Notes under the pieces: model-generated | Told to the model about the DNA's origin: nothing | The model's input: only the letters and a program-made list of their open reading frames with translations | The model's database searches: none | Assembly (NCBI RefSeq): GCF_004770765.1 | Contig: NZ_RQFK01000039.1 | Location: forward strand, 1-16,100 | Direction of reading: 5' to 3' | DNA: 16,100 nucleotides | Source: Leptospira noumeaensis | GTDB lineage: Bacteria > Spirochaetota > Leptospiria > Leptospirales > Leptospiraceae | Shown here: one piece after another, positions 1 to 7,241 of the stretch | Layout of the letters: each line of letters opens with the position of its first letter | Position numbering within the stretch: the first letter of the stretch is position 1 | Position numbers and translations under genes: made by a program

Positions 1-135
1 GCCAGTTGGCAAGAGGGTCGCAAACCTTCTATATTCTGCAAGTACTTCTAGCTGTTAGGGGGTATTTTTCTCTAATTTAGAGGTTCTATCTTGTATCTCA
101 TTTATATCCTTTCTAATTCTTGACAAAATATCCAA
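1..135. repeat. Left arm of terminal inverted repeat
   Basis: This is the inverted copy of 15966-16100. Position x pairs with 16101-x without any gap, and 125 of 135 positions match; the mismatches are at 1, 19, 22, 24, 45, 75, 92, 106, 109 and 130. Similarity collapses abruptly after 135. The inner part (58-135) is coding on the minus strand and the outer 54 bases are non-coding 3' flank. Whether the repeat continues outside the window cannot be seen. Confidence 0.95.
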
Positions 136-231
136 AAACGAAGTTAAATGAGAATTTAGGAAAACTTTAGGTTGAAATGCTTGCAGTCCCCGTTTCTGTT
201 GAGCGAATTTTAGAAAGCGACGACTGAGCAT
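55..231 (-). pseudogene. 3' fragment sharing the C-terminal tail of the degenerate RND gene
   Basis: This is a 58-codon open frame (ATG at 229-231, stop at 55-57). Its last 26 codons match the end of the RND gene that finishes at 16046: both contain LSRIRKDINEI and end in EKNTP. Differences between the copies in the coding part are two synonymous changes and three mild replacements (E/D, R/Q, V/L), so both copies were probably coding when they diverged. There is no ribosome binding site before the ATG. The frame stays open upstream into the end of the lipoprotein gene, with codons reading IYL just before the ATG, loosely like the IYL at the end of the last RND helix. I read it as the stub of a lost RND paralogue. 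It could instead be a small live gene; no function is proposed. Confidence 0.6.
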
Positions 232-245
232 TAAATATATATTAA

Positions 246-806
246 CTATTGGTTTTCTATAATAACTTTCAAAGTCTTGGTTAAGTCTTTAAAATTATCT
301 CTTCCAACATAGATAGTGAATTGTGAAGGTGTGGTTGCGCTTGCATTAAATACCCAAATGTCACTGACCGATGAATTCCGAGTCATACCAAGTGTGTCAT
401 ATCCTTTTGTTGCAGTGGTATAATCAAAAGGGCAAGTCATAACGGTTGATTTTTCGTAGCCTGGGCCAATGTCTTCAAGGGTACCACTCGAGTAAACAAA
501 TCTTATTCTGTCGGTGCTGGCAACTCCAGTAAAACTCAAGATTACCCTTTGACTTTCGGTAGAGCCGTTCTTGGTCGATTCCCAAGTATCAATCGTTCTC
601 AGGGTTCGATTGACGTCAAATTTCCCTGCCATATGTAAGTTGGCCGCCGCTGCACCCGTGCGATAGCCGCAAGCAGTATTTATGGATGTGTTTTTAGTTA
701 ATGTTGATAAAAGCAAAAGCTGAGTCAGGTCTTTTGAATCATCTTTGCTAGTAGAACAATTTGCCATAAAAAAAACGATAAGAAAAACAATAAGAAATTT
801 CTTCAT
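246..806 (-). CDS. Small predicted lipoprotein, function unknown
   Basis: The 186-residue product starts with a lipoprotein signal: two lysines, a hydrophobic stretch and a loose spirochaete lipobox ending in MANC, with Cys17 as the likely lipidated residue. A short polar linker and a leucine run (LLLLSTL, near residue 31) follow, a layout common in Leptospira lipoproteins. The rest looks like a compact beta-rich globular domain with two further cysteines (C46 and the C in TCPF). I recognise no family. It is the third minus-strand gene after parA and the DUF3102 gene, but a 162-base gap suggests its own promoter. It has no Shine-Dalgarno sequence. It is clearly richer in G+C than its surroundings (33 of 60 bases at 601-660), which suggests a different origin. 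It is probably anchored in the inner or outer membrane facing the periplasm or the surface. Confidence 0.85.
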   Translation of the reverse strand: MKKFLIVFLIVFFMANCSTSKDDSKDLTQLLLLSTLTKNTSINTACGYRTGAAAANLHMAGKFDVNRTLRTIDTWESTKNGSTESQRVILSFTGVASTDRIRFVYSSGTLEDIGPGYEKSTVMTCPFDYTTATKGYDTLGMTRNSSVSDIWVFNASATTPSQFTIYVGRDNFKDLTKTLKVIIENQ

Positions 807-814
807 AGTGCAAA

Positions 815-841
815 GTATTAAATTGTTTTTGTTTTGTTCAA
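815..841 (-). promoter_or_regulatory. Possible promoter of the small lipoprotein gene
   Basis: On the minus strand a TTGAAC box (836-841) is followed after 15 bases by TAATAC (815-820), and the ATG starts only 8 bases further on. The spacer is short and the implied transcript would be almost leaderless, which fits the lack of a ribosome binding site. This rests on motif similarity only. The rest of the 807-968 gap holds nothing else convincing. Confidence 0.3.
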
Positions 842-968
842 GTGATAAATAGCCGTTAAATGGAGAAGTATTCTAATTTTAGAAAATTCTGAGATAGCGT
901 TTTAGAGGAATTTGGAATTCTTACAAAGACCAGCTAACGCCGAATCGCTAATTCCTAAAGCGACATAG

Positions 969-1496
969 TTATTTAATCTTTCTAAATTCTTTTTCTAGAG
1001 TGTCTGCTTTTTCACGAAGTTTTTCCACTTTCTCAGAAATCCATGATTTTAAAATAGAGCGTTCTTCTTTATTTAAGGTTCCCCCTTCTTTGTAAATCCT
1101 ATAGACTTCTTCTGGCTTTCTTTTAGGATTAATTTCCTTTTCATCTTTTTCTGAATCGGAAAGTATTTTTAGTGCCTCTGTCAAATGTAAACCTGAGTTT
1201 ACATTTGGAAGTTTGTCTTTGTTTTCAAATAATCTCATGTACTTGTTTGCTGTCATTCTTGAGAAAGGTAGGTTTGACTCGATCCAAGGTAAAAAATGTC
1301 CATGAGATAATTCCTTCTTTTTTCGATTTAAAATTTCACCGATCAAAATAGCATTTTGCAATGCATTGTTTAAATTTGCGCCAATCGATTCGTGAAGGCC
1401 TTGGATTTTTTCGATATCGCGATCTTTTGTTATGGCACCAGCCTCATCTTTACGAAGTCCAGGTCGATTACCAAATAGTGAATCCTTTCTAGTCAT
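969..1496 (-). CDS. DUF3102-type DNA-binding protein in the ParB position
   Basis: The 175-residue product is the probable partner of ParA in replicon partition. Residues about 33-90 carry the DUF3102 signature: a helix beginning LHESIGANL, then SHGHFLPWIESNLPF (64-78), then a helix-turn-helix-like MTANKYMRLFEN. The C-terminal third (about 127-175) is charged and probably helical, ending in a lysine/glutamate-rich stretch that could be a coiled coil. It has no ParB nuclease/CTPase motif, so it is not a classical ParB. Its ATG overlaps the parA stop codon as ATGA (1493-1496), so the pair is translationally coupled. ParA followed by a DUF3102 protein is a known arrangement on Leptospira plasmids, phages and secondary replicons. 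DNA binding and a centromere-binding role are inferred from family and position. A general transcription regulator is the alternative. Confidence 0.8.
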   Translation of the reverse strand: MTRKDSLFGNRPGLRKDEAGAITKDRDIEKIQGLHESIGANLNNALQNAILIGEILNRKKKELSHGHFLPWIESNLPFSRMTANKYMRLFENKDKLPNVNSGLHLTEALKILSDSEKDEKEINPKRKPEEVYRIYKEGGTLNKEERSILKSWISEKVEKLREKADTLEKEFRKIK

Positions 1497-2203
1497 ATTT
1501 TTGCAATTTCCTTGGCTAAAATTCTAAACTCTTCAGCGCTAGTGGAGCCTTCCTTTAAAGGTTTGCCTGAGTCGGAAGCTGTGGCAATGGCTTCTGATTT
1601 ATGGATTAATGCTTTTGTTAAAGACAAGCCACCTTCGCGCAATGTTTCTACTCTTTTGTCCGTAACGGAAGATGGTACGCCTATAAACAGTTTATTCTCG
1701 CCAGCTCTTTTAACTTTTGATTCTAGAATTGAGTAACCCTGGATGTTCCAACGTGAATAACCAACAGGACAAAGCACAGTGTCGGCAACATGTAATCCGC
1801 AAGAAAGTTCAAAAGATATTGCAGGAGGAGTATCAATCAATACGAAATCGTACTTTAAGTTCCTTAGCATCGAGTCAAATCTTAGAGGTGCTGCGGTATC
1901 AAACAATAATTCGAATGCAATTTGTGATAATTCTGGTACGGAAGGGATGATATCAACATTTAAGGGGCTTTTGAATATTGATTCCTGGATTGGTAAAGCG
2001 CCTTTTAAAACACGCCCGATACTTTTTTCTTGAATTGTGTCTACTTCTTCATCTCTTAAGAAGAAGTCGGTTAGGTTATTATTATGATCCAAATCAATCG
2101 CAAGTATTTTCTTTTTTGCCGATTGTAAAGCTAGAGAAAGAAAAATGCTCAGTGTAGTTTTACCCACCCCACCTTTTAGAGATGCTACTGTAATAATCTT
2201 CAT
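1493..2203 (-). CDS. parA: ParA-family partition ATPase
   Basis: The 236-residue product is a deviant-Walker ParA/Soj-type ATPase that moves plasmid or chromosome copies apart in the cytoplasm by cycling on nucleoid DNA. Walker A is KGGVGKTT at residues 10-17 with the signature lysine K10. The A' motif is ILAIDLD (33-39) and Walker B is FVLIDTPP (120-127). It lacks the N-terminal helix-turn-helix of the larger plasmid ParAs, so it is the short type. The ATG at 2201-2203 has an AGGA element at 2217-2220, 13 bases upstream. It is the first gene of the parA-DUF3102 operon and is divergent from the gene at 2537 across an intergenic region with a palindrome that could be its target site. The family call is firm; partition of this particular element is inferred from context. 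Confidence 0.95.
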   Translation of the reverse strand: MKIITVASLKGGVGKTTLSIFLSLALQSAKKKILAIDLDHNNNLTDFFLRDEEVDTIQEKSIGRVLKGALPIQESIFKSPLNVDIIPSVPELSQIAFELLFDTAAPLRFDSMLRNLKYDFVLIDTPPAISFELSCGLHVADTVLCPVGYSRWNIQGYSILESKVKRAGENKLFIGVPSSVTDKRVETLREGGLSLTKALIHKSEAIATASDSGKPLKEGSTSAEEFRILAKEIAKI

Positions 2204-2296
2204 TTTTTAAAACTATTCCTGGTTTTCTCGAATTGGCAAGAAATGATTTTTTTTAATCCGGAACTTTGTGTATTTTAGTGTTAATTTTTGAAAAGA

Positions 2297-2358
2297 TTTG
2301 GGATCCTCTTAGGGGTAATTTAGCTTACGAAAATCGCCCCTAAGAAGCAATTCCCAAA
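2297..2358. repeat. Bipartite inverted repeat upstream of parA
   Basis: The outer arms are TTTGGGA (2297-2303) and TCCCAAA (2352-2358). The inner arms are TCTTAGGGG (2307-2315) and CCCCTAAGA (2337-2345), around a 21-base A+T-rich centre. Both pairs are perfect, giving 16 paired bases with a small asymmetric internal loop. No T run follows on either strand and it lies between divergent genes, so it is not an ordinary terminator. A protein-binding site is the likeliest reading. Confidence 0.75.
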
Positions 2359-2457
2359 AATAAACGCTTTTGAAGCATTCTATCTGATTTCTGGACTTAT
2401 ATAAAAATTTTGAGTAGTTGGCAGTATAACAGAAAGTAGGTTGTCATTTTAATTTCC

Positions 2458-2487
2458 TTGACTAGAGATAGTTGGAAATTTTATGAC
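2458..2487 (+). promoter_or_regulatory. Possible promoter for the gene at 2537
   Basis: TTGACT (2458-2463) is followed after 18 bases by TATGAC (2482-2487), a fair -35 box and a weak -10 box. The start codon is 49 bases further on. This is motif similarity only. Confidence 0.3.
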
Positions 2488-2536
2488 TTACTAATCTGGC
2501 TGGAGCCAAAAATATAAGGTTTTGTTAGTTTAGAAA

Positions 2537-3301
2537 ATGGAAATATTTCTATTTGCCAATCATGTTCATTTTGAGTTAAAAATAACAGAGAAATTAACGG
2601 TATATTTTTCTAGACTGATAGAAACAAAAATAGGCGAATTATTCCAATTCAAAGGAATTAAGATTCCGTATCGAGAGAGGGGAGAAATACAGGTCTTAAT
2701 CAATAATTTGAAAACGTTATATTCGGAATCAAATGATATCAATAGTATTTCGGAAGTTGAATTTATTCAGATTTTTTCCAGAGATGAGGAAAATGAAACA
2801 ATCGCATTTTTTGAGTTGAATCGAAAAGAGGACTTACCCATAAAATTTGAAGTCGATTTCTATTATAAAAGAGCTCAATCACCTAAAGACCACATCATTC
2901 TGAAAGAAGACCCTTTTTTGATAATTTATAATAATTATATTTATTTTAATAATGATTTTGAAATAAAATGCGCTCTTTTTCAGAAATTCATCGAATCTCA
3001 GTATGAGAATATGTATCTTAAAATTTCTGAAAAATTTTCTTTTTTTCAACTAAAACGGAAGTATATTCAAAATGCTGATCTTTTGCAGATTTATCATTTT
3101 ATTTTATTAGAAGAAAATGATAAAGTAGATTATTCACATGAAACTGTTCAGAATTTTTTAATCGTTCAAAAAATTCGTTACCTAATCAAAAAAGATAAAA
3201 TTGTATTCGTGCCGGTTAATTCAGTCGTAATCGTCATAAAAACTTTCCTTGGTATACGAAATACCCTACAAAATACGCCACATATCCCGGAAAATCTATA
3301 A
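2537..3301 (+). CDS. Unrecognised acidic/lysine-rich protein, possibly replication-linked
   Basis: I do not recognise this 254-residue protein. It has no signal peptide and no clear membrane helix, although a short hydrophobic stretch occurs near the C-terminus (VPVNSVVIVI). It looks cytoplasmic, with many Lys, Glu, Ile and Phe, and appears mixed alpha/beta with helical segments in the C-terminal half. Its DNA is very A+T-rich (only 14 G or C in 2941-3000). The ribosome binding site is weak: an AAGG at 2517-2519 region is too far from the ATG. It is transcribed away from parA across the palindrome-bearing gap and is followed by a terminator-like hairpin, so it appears to be its own unit. By position it could be a replication initiator or a regulator of the par operon, but no motif shows this. 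Confidence 0.75.
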   Translation: MEIFLFANHVHFELKITEKLTVYFSRLIETKIGELFQFKGIKIPYRERGEIQVLINNLKTLYSESNDINSISEVEFIQIFSRDEENETIAFFELNRKEDLPIKFEVDFYYKRAQSPKDHIILKEDPFLIIYNNYIYFNNDFEIKCALFQKFIESQYENMYLKISEKFSFFQLKRKYIQNADLLQIYHFILLEENDKVDYSHETVQNFLIVQKIRYLIKKDKIVFVPVNSVVIVIKTFLGIRNTLQNTPHIPENL

Positions 3302-3359
3302 ATTAAACAAAAACGAAATATCTGTTAGTTTTTTTGCAAATCTATCCTGTTAGATGTCG

Positions 3360-3382
3360 ATACCTTGATTAAGGTATTTTTT
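3360..3382 (+). terminator. Terminator-like hairpin before the export operon
   Basis: A perfect 7-base stem (ATACCTT at 3360-3366, AAGGTAT at 3371-3377) with a GATT loop is followed directly by a T run (3377-3382). This is the layout of a Rho-independent terminator, though the stem is A+T-rich and therefore weak. It lies 58 bases after the gene ending at 3301 and 9 bases before the ATG of the channel gene, so it either ends the upstream transcript or attenuates entry into the operon. Confidence 0.5.
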
Positions 3383-3391
3383 AATAAATTG

Positions 3392-4903
3392 ATGAAGTTA
3401 AATTATATTTTTCTTCTTTTCTTCTGCTTTTCTGTTTCGCTTTATTCATTGGAAGATTCGGGTGAGGTGCTTCTCGTCGATTCTGTAGATATTGAGGAAA
3501 TTGCCCTCACCAATAGTGTAATATTGCACAGTATCACCGATAGGCGAGGGATTTTTAAAATGATTTCTGCTGAAAAATGGCGAAATTATTTGCCAAGAGT
3601 TGGGATCAGTTATTTTGGTTTGAAAAACACAAATATTAACCAACCTGACAGTCAATACAATGATATTCGAATTCAGCTAAATCAATTGGTCTACGATGGC
3701 GGTGAAAATTTCCACGAAATTGAATCTGCTAGACTACAAGAGTTATTAAACAATCAAGATTGGACTATTGCGAAGAATAAAATTTCATTAGAGGTTCAAA
3801 AGGCCTATTTGAAGTTTTTGAGTAACAAGTTTAAACATGCTATGCTGACGAAAACAATGGAGAGGATCGATAAATTGCATATAGATTCTGAATTGGAAGC
3901 AAAATCTGGCTTCAATACAGAATTGGAGCGTTTAGAGTTAGAATCCAAAATCAGGGACATAGAGCTGATGTCTCTGAAGGCATTCTCGGCGATTAGGCTA
4001 GCTGAAATTGATTTAAAAAAGCAAATGAATTTACCTTTGAATGTTAAGTTGATGCCAAAGGATTCAATTCTTGAAGATTATATTCTTTTTCAACCTTCCG
4101 AGTTAATTAATATCTCAGAATATCTTTTGAAGAAACCAGAGCTGAAAAAAAGCAAATTAGCCATTGAAAATCTTAGAACGAGACAAGAAATATTGGATTC
4201 CTACTGGAAGCCAAAGGTAATTCTGGGAGGTTATTATGGAAAAAATATTAATGGTCCTCTTCCTGTACAAAACGATGTTTTTGGGTTTAATATTGGATTA
4301 CAGACTCAGCTAGGTAGTACTACAAACCAATCAAGTTTAAATTCCGGAGTGCAGTCAGACGGAACAGGTATCCAAAGAATCCCGGGTTATGGCCCCCAAT
4401 TCGTTGGAAAAGGTGAGAACGCATTTAATAGTACAAACTTTAATCTTTTTGATGATCTGAGTTACAGTAGAAAAATTTATGAAGGGGAAATCTCCATTTC
4501 CGACGCTATCAGGAACCAGCGAAATCTAGAGATAACTTTAGAAGCAGAAACTTATAAATCATTAGAGAAGTTGAATGAGAGTTGGCAAGTGATTCGAATC
4601 TCCAATGCAAAATTTTATCAAAATGCTGAAGCGTGGAAATCTGCAATACTTAAATTTGAACGGGGATTTATGAAATCTTCAGAGTTACTTAATTTTGAAT
4701 CAGAACTATTGCGATCTTTAGATGATCTTTGTTTAGGTTACTCCAGTTACATAGAAGCTACATATGAATTAGCATATAATCTCGGTGTTAGTAATGATGA
4801 GTTATTGCTAGTTAGAAAAGAAAAATCAAAAGGAAACTCGATTTTTAACGAGTTGATGAAAGCCGGATATTTTGATGTAAAAGGAAAGGTTGACCAAAAA
4901 TGA
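3392..4903 (+). CDS. TolC-family outer-membrane efflux channel
   Basis: This is the outer-membrane component of the tripartite exporter. From the ATG at 3392 the product is 503 residues, with a signal peptide of about 20 (MKLN, a hydrophobic core, then SLYS before LEDS). A longer reading from TTG at 3365 would start inside the hairpin and put nine residues in front of the signal peptide, so I reject it. Long alternating helical segments and two similar halves fit the OEP fold: the N-terminal half includes QLVYDGGENFHEIESARLQ, a motif typical of these channels. A Gly/Ser/Asn-rich stretch in the second half (around DGTGIQRIPGYGPQFVGKG) would be a long loop of the outer-membrane barrel. It is the first gene of the operon and overlaps the next by four bases (ATGA at 4900-4903). 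The family call is good; the substrate is unknown. No convincing promoter is seen in 3302-3391. Confidence 0.88.
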   Translation: MKLNYIFLLFFCFSVSLYSLEDSGEVLLVDSVDIEEIALTNSVILHSITDRRGIFKMISAEKWRNYLPRVGISYFGLKNTNINQPDSQYNDIRIQLNQLVYDGGENFHEIESARLQELLNNQDWTIAKNKISLEVQKAYLKFLSNKFKHAMLTKTMERIDKLHIDSELEAKSGFNTELERLELESKIRDIELMSLKAFSAIRLAEIDLKKQMNLPLNVKLMPKDSILEDYILFQPSELINISEYLLKKPELKKSKLAIENLRTRQEILDSYWKPKVILGGYYGKNINGPLPVQNDVFGFNIGLQTQLGSTTNQSSLNSGVQSDGTGIQRIPGYGPQFVGKGENAFNSTNFNLFDDLSYSRKIYEGEISISDAIRNQRNLEITLEAETYKSLEKLNESWQVIRISNAKFYQNAEAWKSAILKFERGFMKSSELLNFESELLRSLDDLCLGYSSYIEATYELAYNLGVSNDELLLVRKEKSKGNSIFNELMKAGYFDVKGKVDQK

Positions 4904-6645
4904 AGTTAGTCGGTTGTAATTTATTTCTTTTATTCTTCTTTAATGTTTGCAGTCCCTCTGGCAAAAATTTGGATTCATTACTTACTTTTGTAGATGGAGA
5001 TGGATCTCCAAGAATTGTTGTCGCTTCACCCACAATGGGTGAAAAAAACTTACCTAGAAATGTAAGTATTTCGGTTCTGTTCTCAGTACCAATGAACATT
5101 AATTCTTGCGTTCAAAGTTTTTCTATAGCACCAAATACTTTAGGTTTCTTTGATCTTTCCGATTTAACATTAAAGTTTACGCCGAGTTCTTTATTAGCTT
5201 TTGGTTCATATACTTATACCATTACCAAAAATTGTGAATCGAAAGAAGGTACTGATTTAAAAGATGTTTTTTCTGCCAATTTCTCGGTCGGTGAAGCTGT
5301 TAATGCGGGAAGCAACCCACAAATAACTGGAGTTTTTGTTTCTGCAGGCACAGTAGCTGATTGTAATGCAGGGATAGCGAATCGGGTCAACGTTCTAAGT
5401 TCAGATTATATAAATGTTTGTATGGGTAGTCCTACCACGAATGAAATCGAAGTTGTTTTTGATAGGGCTATGGATCCTAGTTCAGTAATTTCTGCAATTC
5501 AGATATCACCAAATATTTCTGCTAATTTTGTTTGGCCTTCTGCAAACCATCTGAGAATTGTCCCTGATAGGCCGCTAAATGGGAACATTCGGTATTCCGT
5601 TACAGTCTCTGCAGCTGCAGCAGATACTTTGGGTAGTCGTCTTCTTTCGCCAGTTTTTAAAAGTTTCCTTGTTGGTTCTGAAAATCTTGTGCCAACAGCA
5701 ACTAGCATAACAATCGCTAACGGAACTTTGGCTGATTGTCTTTCAGGAATAGGCACCATTACCAATATTCTTGTCACTTCAGTTACTAACGGCTGTTTAG
5801 GTAACCCAACTGTAAATCCAATTGTAATCGATTTTGATAGACCGATGAATCGATCTATAACAGAATCAGCAATTTCTATTTCTCCGTCCTTAACAGGAAC
5901 ATTTCTTTGGTCTATGGCTGATGCAAGGGTTACTTTTACTCCAGATGCAAAACTGGTTTATGGAACACGTTACACTTTGACAGTTAATAAGAATGCGATA
6001 TCGGCTAATGAAATCAATGTGAGCCAAAATATTTCATATAGTTTTATCGCTGGTGGGGCTATTGGAGATGCACCAGTTGTTCAATCGATAGGAGTAGTTT
6101 CGCAAGGTTGTTCGAATACATTTCCTGGGACTGGTTCTGTTACTGGCGGGAACTGGTTAATGCCTCAATGTTTTTGGGATAATAGTTTACCAATGCTTGG
6201 ACCAACTTCTTATTATTTCAGATCTGGAGATGATGGCAATGGTGATTTTAATATACCAGATGCATGCGCAGATGTTAATACAGATAATTTCAAATTAATT
6301 TTTTCAAAATATATGGATACAAATACAACTTTAAATGCAGTTCGTCTGCGTCGTATGTCTCCGCCTTCCACAATTGTCCAATTATCTTCCTGGGTCTGGC
6401 GTGATTGCCAAGCAACATTTCCATTCGGTTGTAGAGTCTTAGAATTAGCTTTTGCGGAACAAGAGGCTTCCTGTAACGATTCATTATTCGGAAATGCTTT
6501 AACTTCTGGTGATTTCAATTTGATGCGATCAGATAATGCTCCGGCTGGTTTTCCGTTTTATATGATAACTGTTGATACATCAGCAAAAGATACGATGGGC
6601 GCATCATTACAATCAAATTTTAATTTTACTATGGAGGCCAAATGA
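4900..6645 (+). CDS. Lipoprotein with four Ig-like (SbsA/Big_5-type) repeats
   Basis: The 581-residue product begins with a lipoprotein signal, with Cys17 after FFFNV as the likely lipidated residue. Four Ig-like units follow, at about 38-130, 138-258, 263-385 and 392-581. Each has the Big_5 pattern of a strand such as VVFDRAMDP or VIDFDRPMN, then a central strand ending in FTP or IVP, then YxxTV, then a closing F-rich strand. Units two and three share an insert starting T-x-ADC and ending in a second cysteine (C155/C174, C280/C299), suggesting a disulfide-closed loop. Such repeats occur on surface or periplasmic adhesion and scaffold proteins. An AAAGG element 10 bases before the ATG supports the start. 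Lying between channel and pump genes, it is probably a dedicated accessory or surface-exposed part of the exporter, or its cargo; this is inference. Confidence 0.85.
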   Translation: MKLVGCNLFLLFFFNVCSPSGKNLDSLLTFVDGDGSPRIVVASPTMGEKNLPRNVSISVLFSVPMNINSCVQSFSIAPNTLGFFDLSDLTLKFTPSSLLAFGSYTYTITKNCESKEGTDLKDVFSANFSVGEAVNAGSNPQITGVFVSAGTVADCNAGIANRVNVLSSDYINVCMGSPTTNEIEVVFDRAMDPSSVISAIQISPNISANFVWPSANHLRIVPDRPLNGNIRYSVTVSAAAADTLGSRLLSPVFKSFLVGSENLVPTATSITIANGTLADCLSGIGTITNILVTSVTNGCLGNPTVNPIVIDFDRPMNRSITESAISISPSLTGTFLWSMADARVTFTPDAKLVYGTRYTLTVNKNAISANEINVSQNISYSFIAGGAIGDAPVVQSIGVVSQGCSNTFPGTGSVTGGNWLMPQCFWDNSLPMLGPTSYYFRSGDDGNGDFNIPDACADVNTDNFKLIFSKYMDTNTTLNAVRLRRMSPPSTIVQLSSWVWRDCQATFPFGCRVLELAFAEQEASCNDSLFGNALTSGDFNLMRSDNAPAGFPFYMITVDTSAKDTMGASLQSNFNFTMEAK

Positions 6646-7241
6646 GGTTGTTTTTAGCAATCGTTGGACTTTTTGTCTTTTTATCCTGCAAAACTCCTAA
6701 AGATAGTGTGGATTTTGGAATTAATCCCGAACAAGGGAATAAAAAAGTTCTTTTAGGTGATTTTAGACAAAAAACTAACATACATTCAATGAACTTAGGA
6801 AAGATCGCAAAAGATATTGCCTTGATCGAATTGATGAAAATAGGGTATCGCGTTGAGGTTTTTGAAATACCTCATGATCCCATTTTTTTGAAAAAAGAAG
6901 AAAGCAAATCCACACTTAAAAATATGATTTTTAAGGCTGCGGGCGAACAAAATGAAAGAACGATATCTTCTGAAGTGTTTGATTCGAGTTTTATCGCTGA
7001 ATTGAGTAAAGATAAAAATTTTGATTACTTTATACAAGGAAAAATGCATATTTATAAGGATGAGTTTAAATCAAATGCGCCTACGGAAATTATTGTATAT
7101 ATTACATTATCAAGTTCCGAAGGTAAACTGATTGCTGCGATATCTTCAAAAGTAAAATCTTCTCACGAAATTAACTCAGAAGATATTAATGAAGCTGTTT
7201 CAAATGTAATCAAAAAAGTACCGCAGGTAATCAATAAATGA
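6642..7241 (+). CDS. Small predicted lipoprotein, possibly FlgO/TolB-N-like fold
   Basis: The 199-residue product has a lipoprotein signal with Cys16 in VFLSC. The mature part reads as an alternating alpha/beta domain: a strand KVLLGDF, a long helix (IAKDIALIELMKIGY), a strand RVEVFEI, a variable middle, then FDYFIQGKMHIY and a final strand pair followed by a helix. This order resembles the small periplasmic domain of FlgO, CsgG and TolB-N proteins, but I see no diagnostic motif and the match is tentative. A strong GGAGG lies four bases before the ATG, which overlaps the previous stop as ATGA. It is probably a periplasmic, membrane-anchored helper of the export complex. Its own end overlaps the next gene in the same way. 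Confidence 0.8.
   Translation: MRLFLAIVGLFVFLSCKTPKDSVDFGINPEQGNKKVLLGDFRQKTNIHSMNLGKIAKDIALIELMKIGYRVEVFEIPHDPIFLKKEESKSTLKNMIFKAAGEQNERTISSEVFDSSFIAELSKDKNFDYFIQGKMHIYKDEFKSNAPTEIIVYITLSSSEGKLIAAISSKVKSSHEINSEDINEAVSNVIKKVPQVINK

Larger units (their letters stand above)
2204..2536. other. Divergent intergenic region, candidate partition site or origin
   Basis: This stretch of 333 bases has no gene. It separates parA (leftward) from an unrecognised gene (rightward). It is A+T-rich, with a T run at 2245-2252, a bipartite inverted repeat at 2297-2358 and a possible rightward promoter at 2458-2487. I found no tandem iterons and no DnaA box of the TTATCCACA type. Both parA and the gene at 2537 must be transcribed from here. 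The combination of a palindrome and partition genes makes it the best place in the window for a centromere-like site, an operator or a replication origin. Confidence 0.5.

Noticed and set aside
945..963. Short inverted repeat TCGCT/AGCGA after the DUF3102 gene as a terminator
   Set aside because: The stem is only five bases with a nine-base loop and no T run follows on the minus strand.
1512..2033. Plus-strand open frames opposite parA
   Set aside because: They overlap each other and lie antisense to a well-supported ParA gene; the peptides are low in hydrophobic structure and look like nothing known.
3365..3391. Upstream TTG start for the TolC-family gene
   Set aside because: It lies inside the hairpin, has no ribosome binding site and would put nine residues ahead of a normal signal peptide that begins at ATG 3392.
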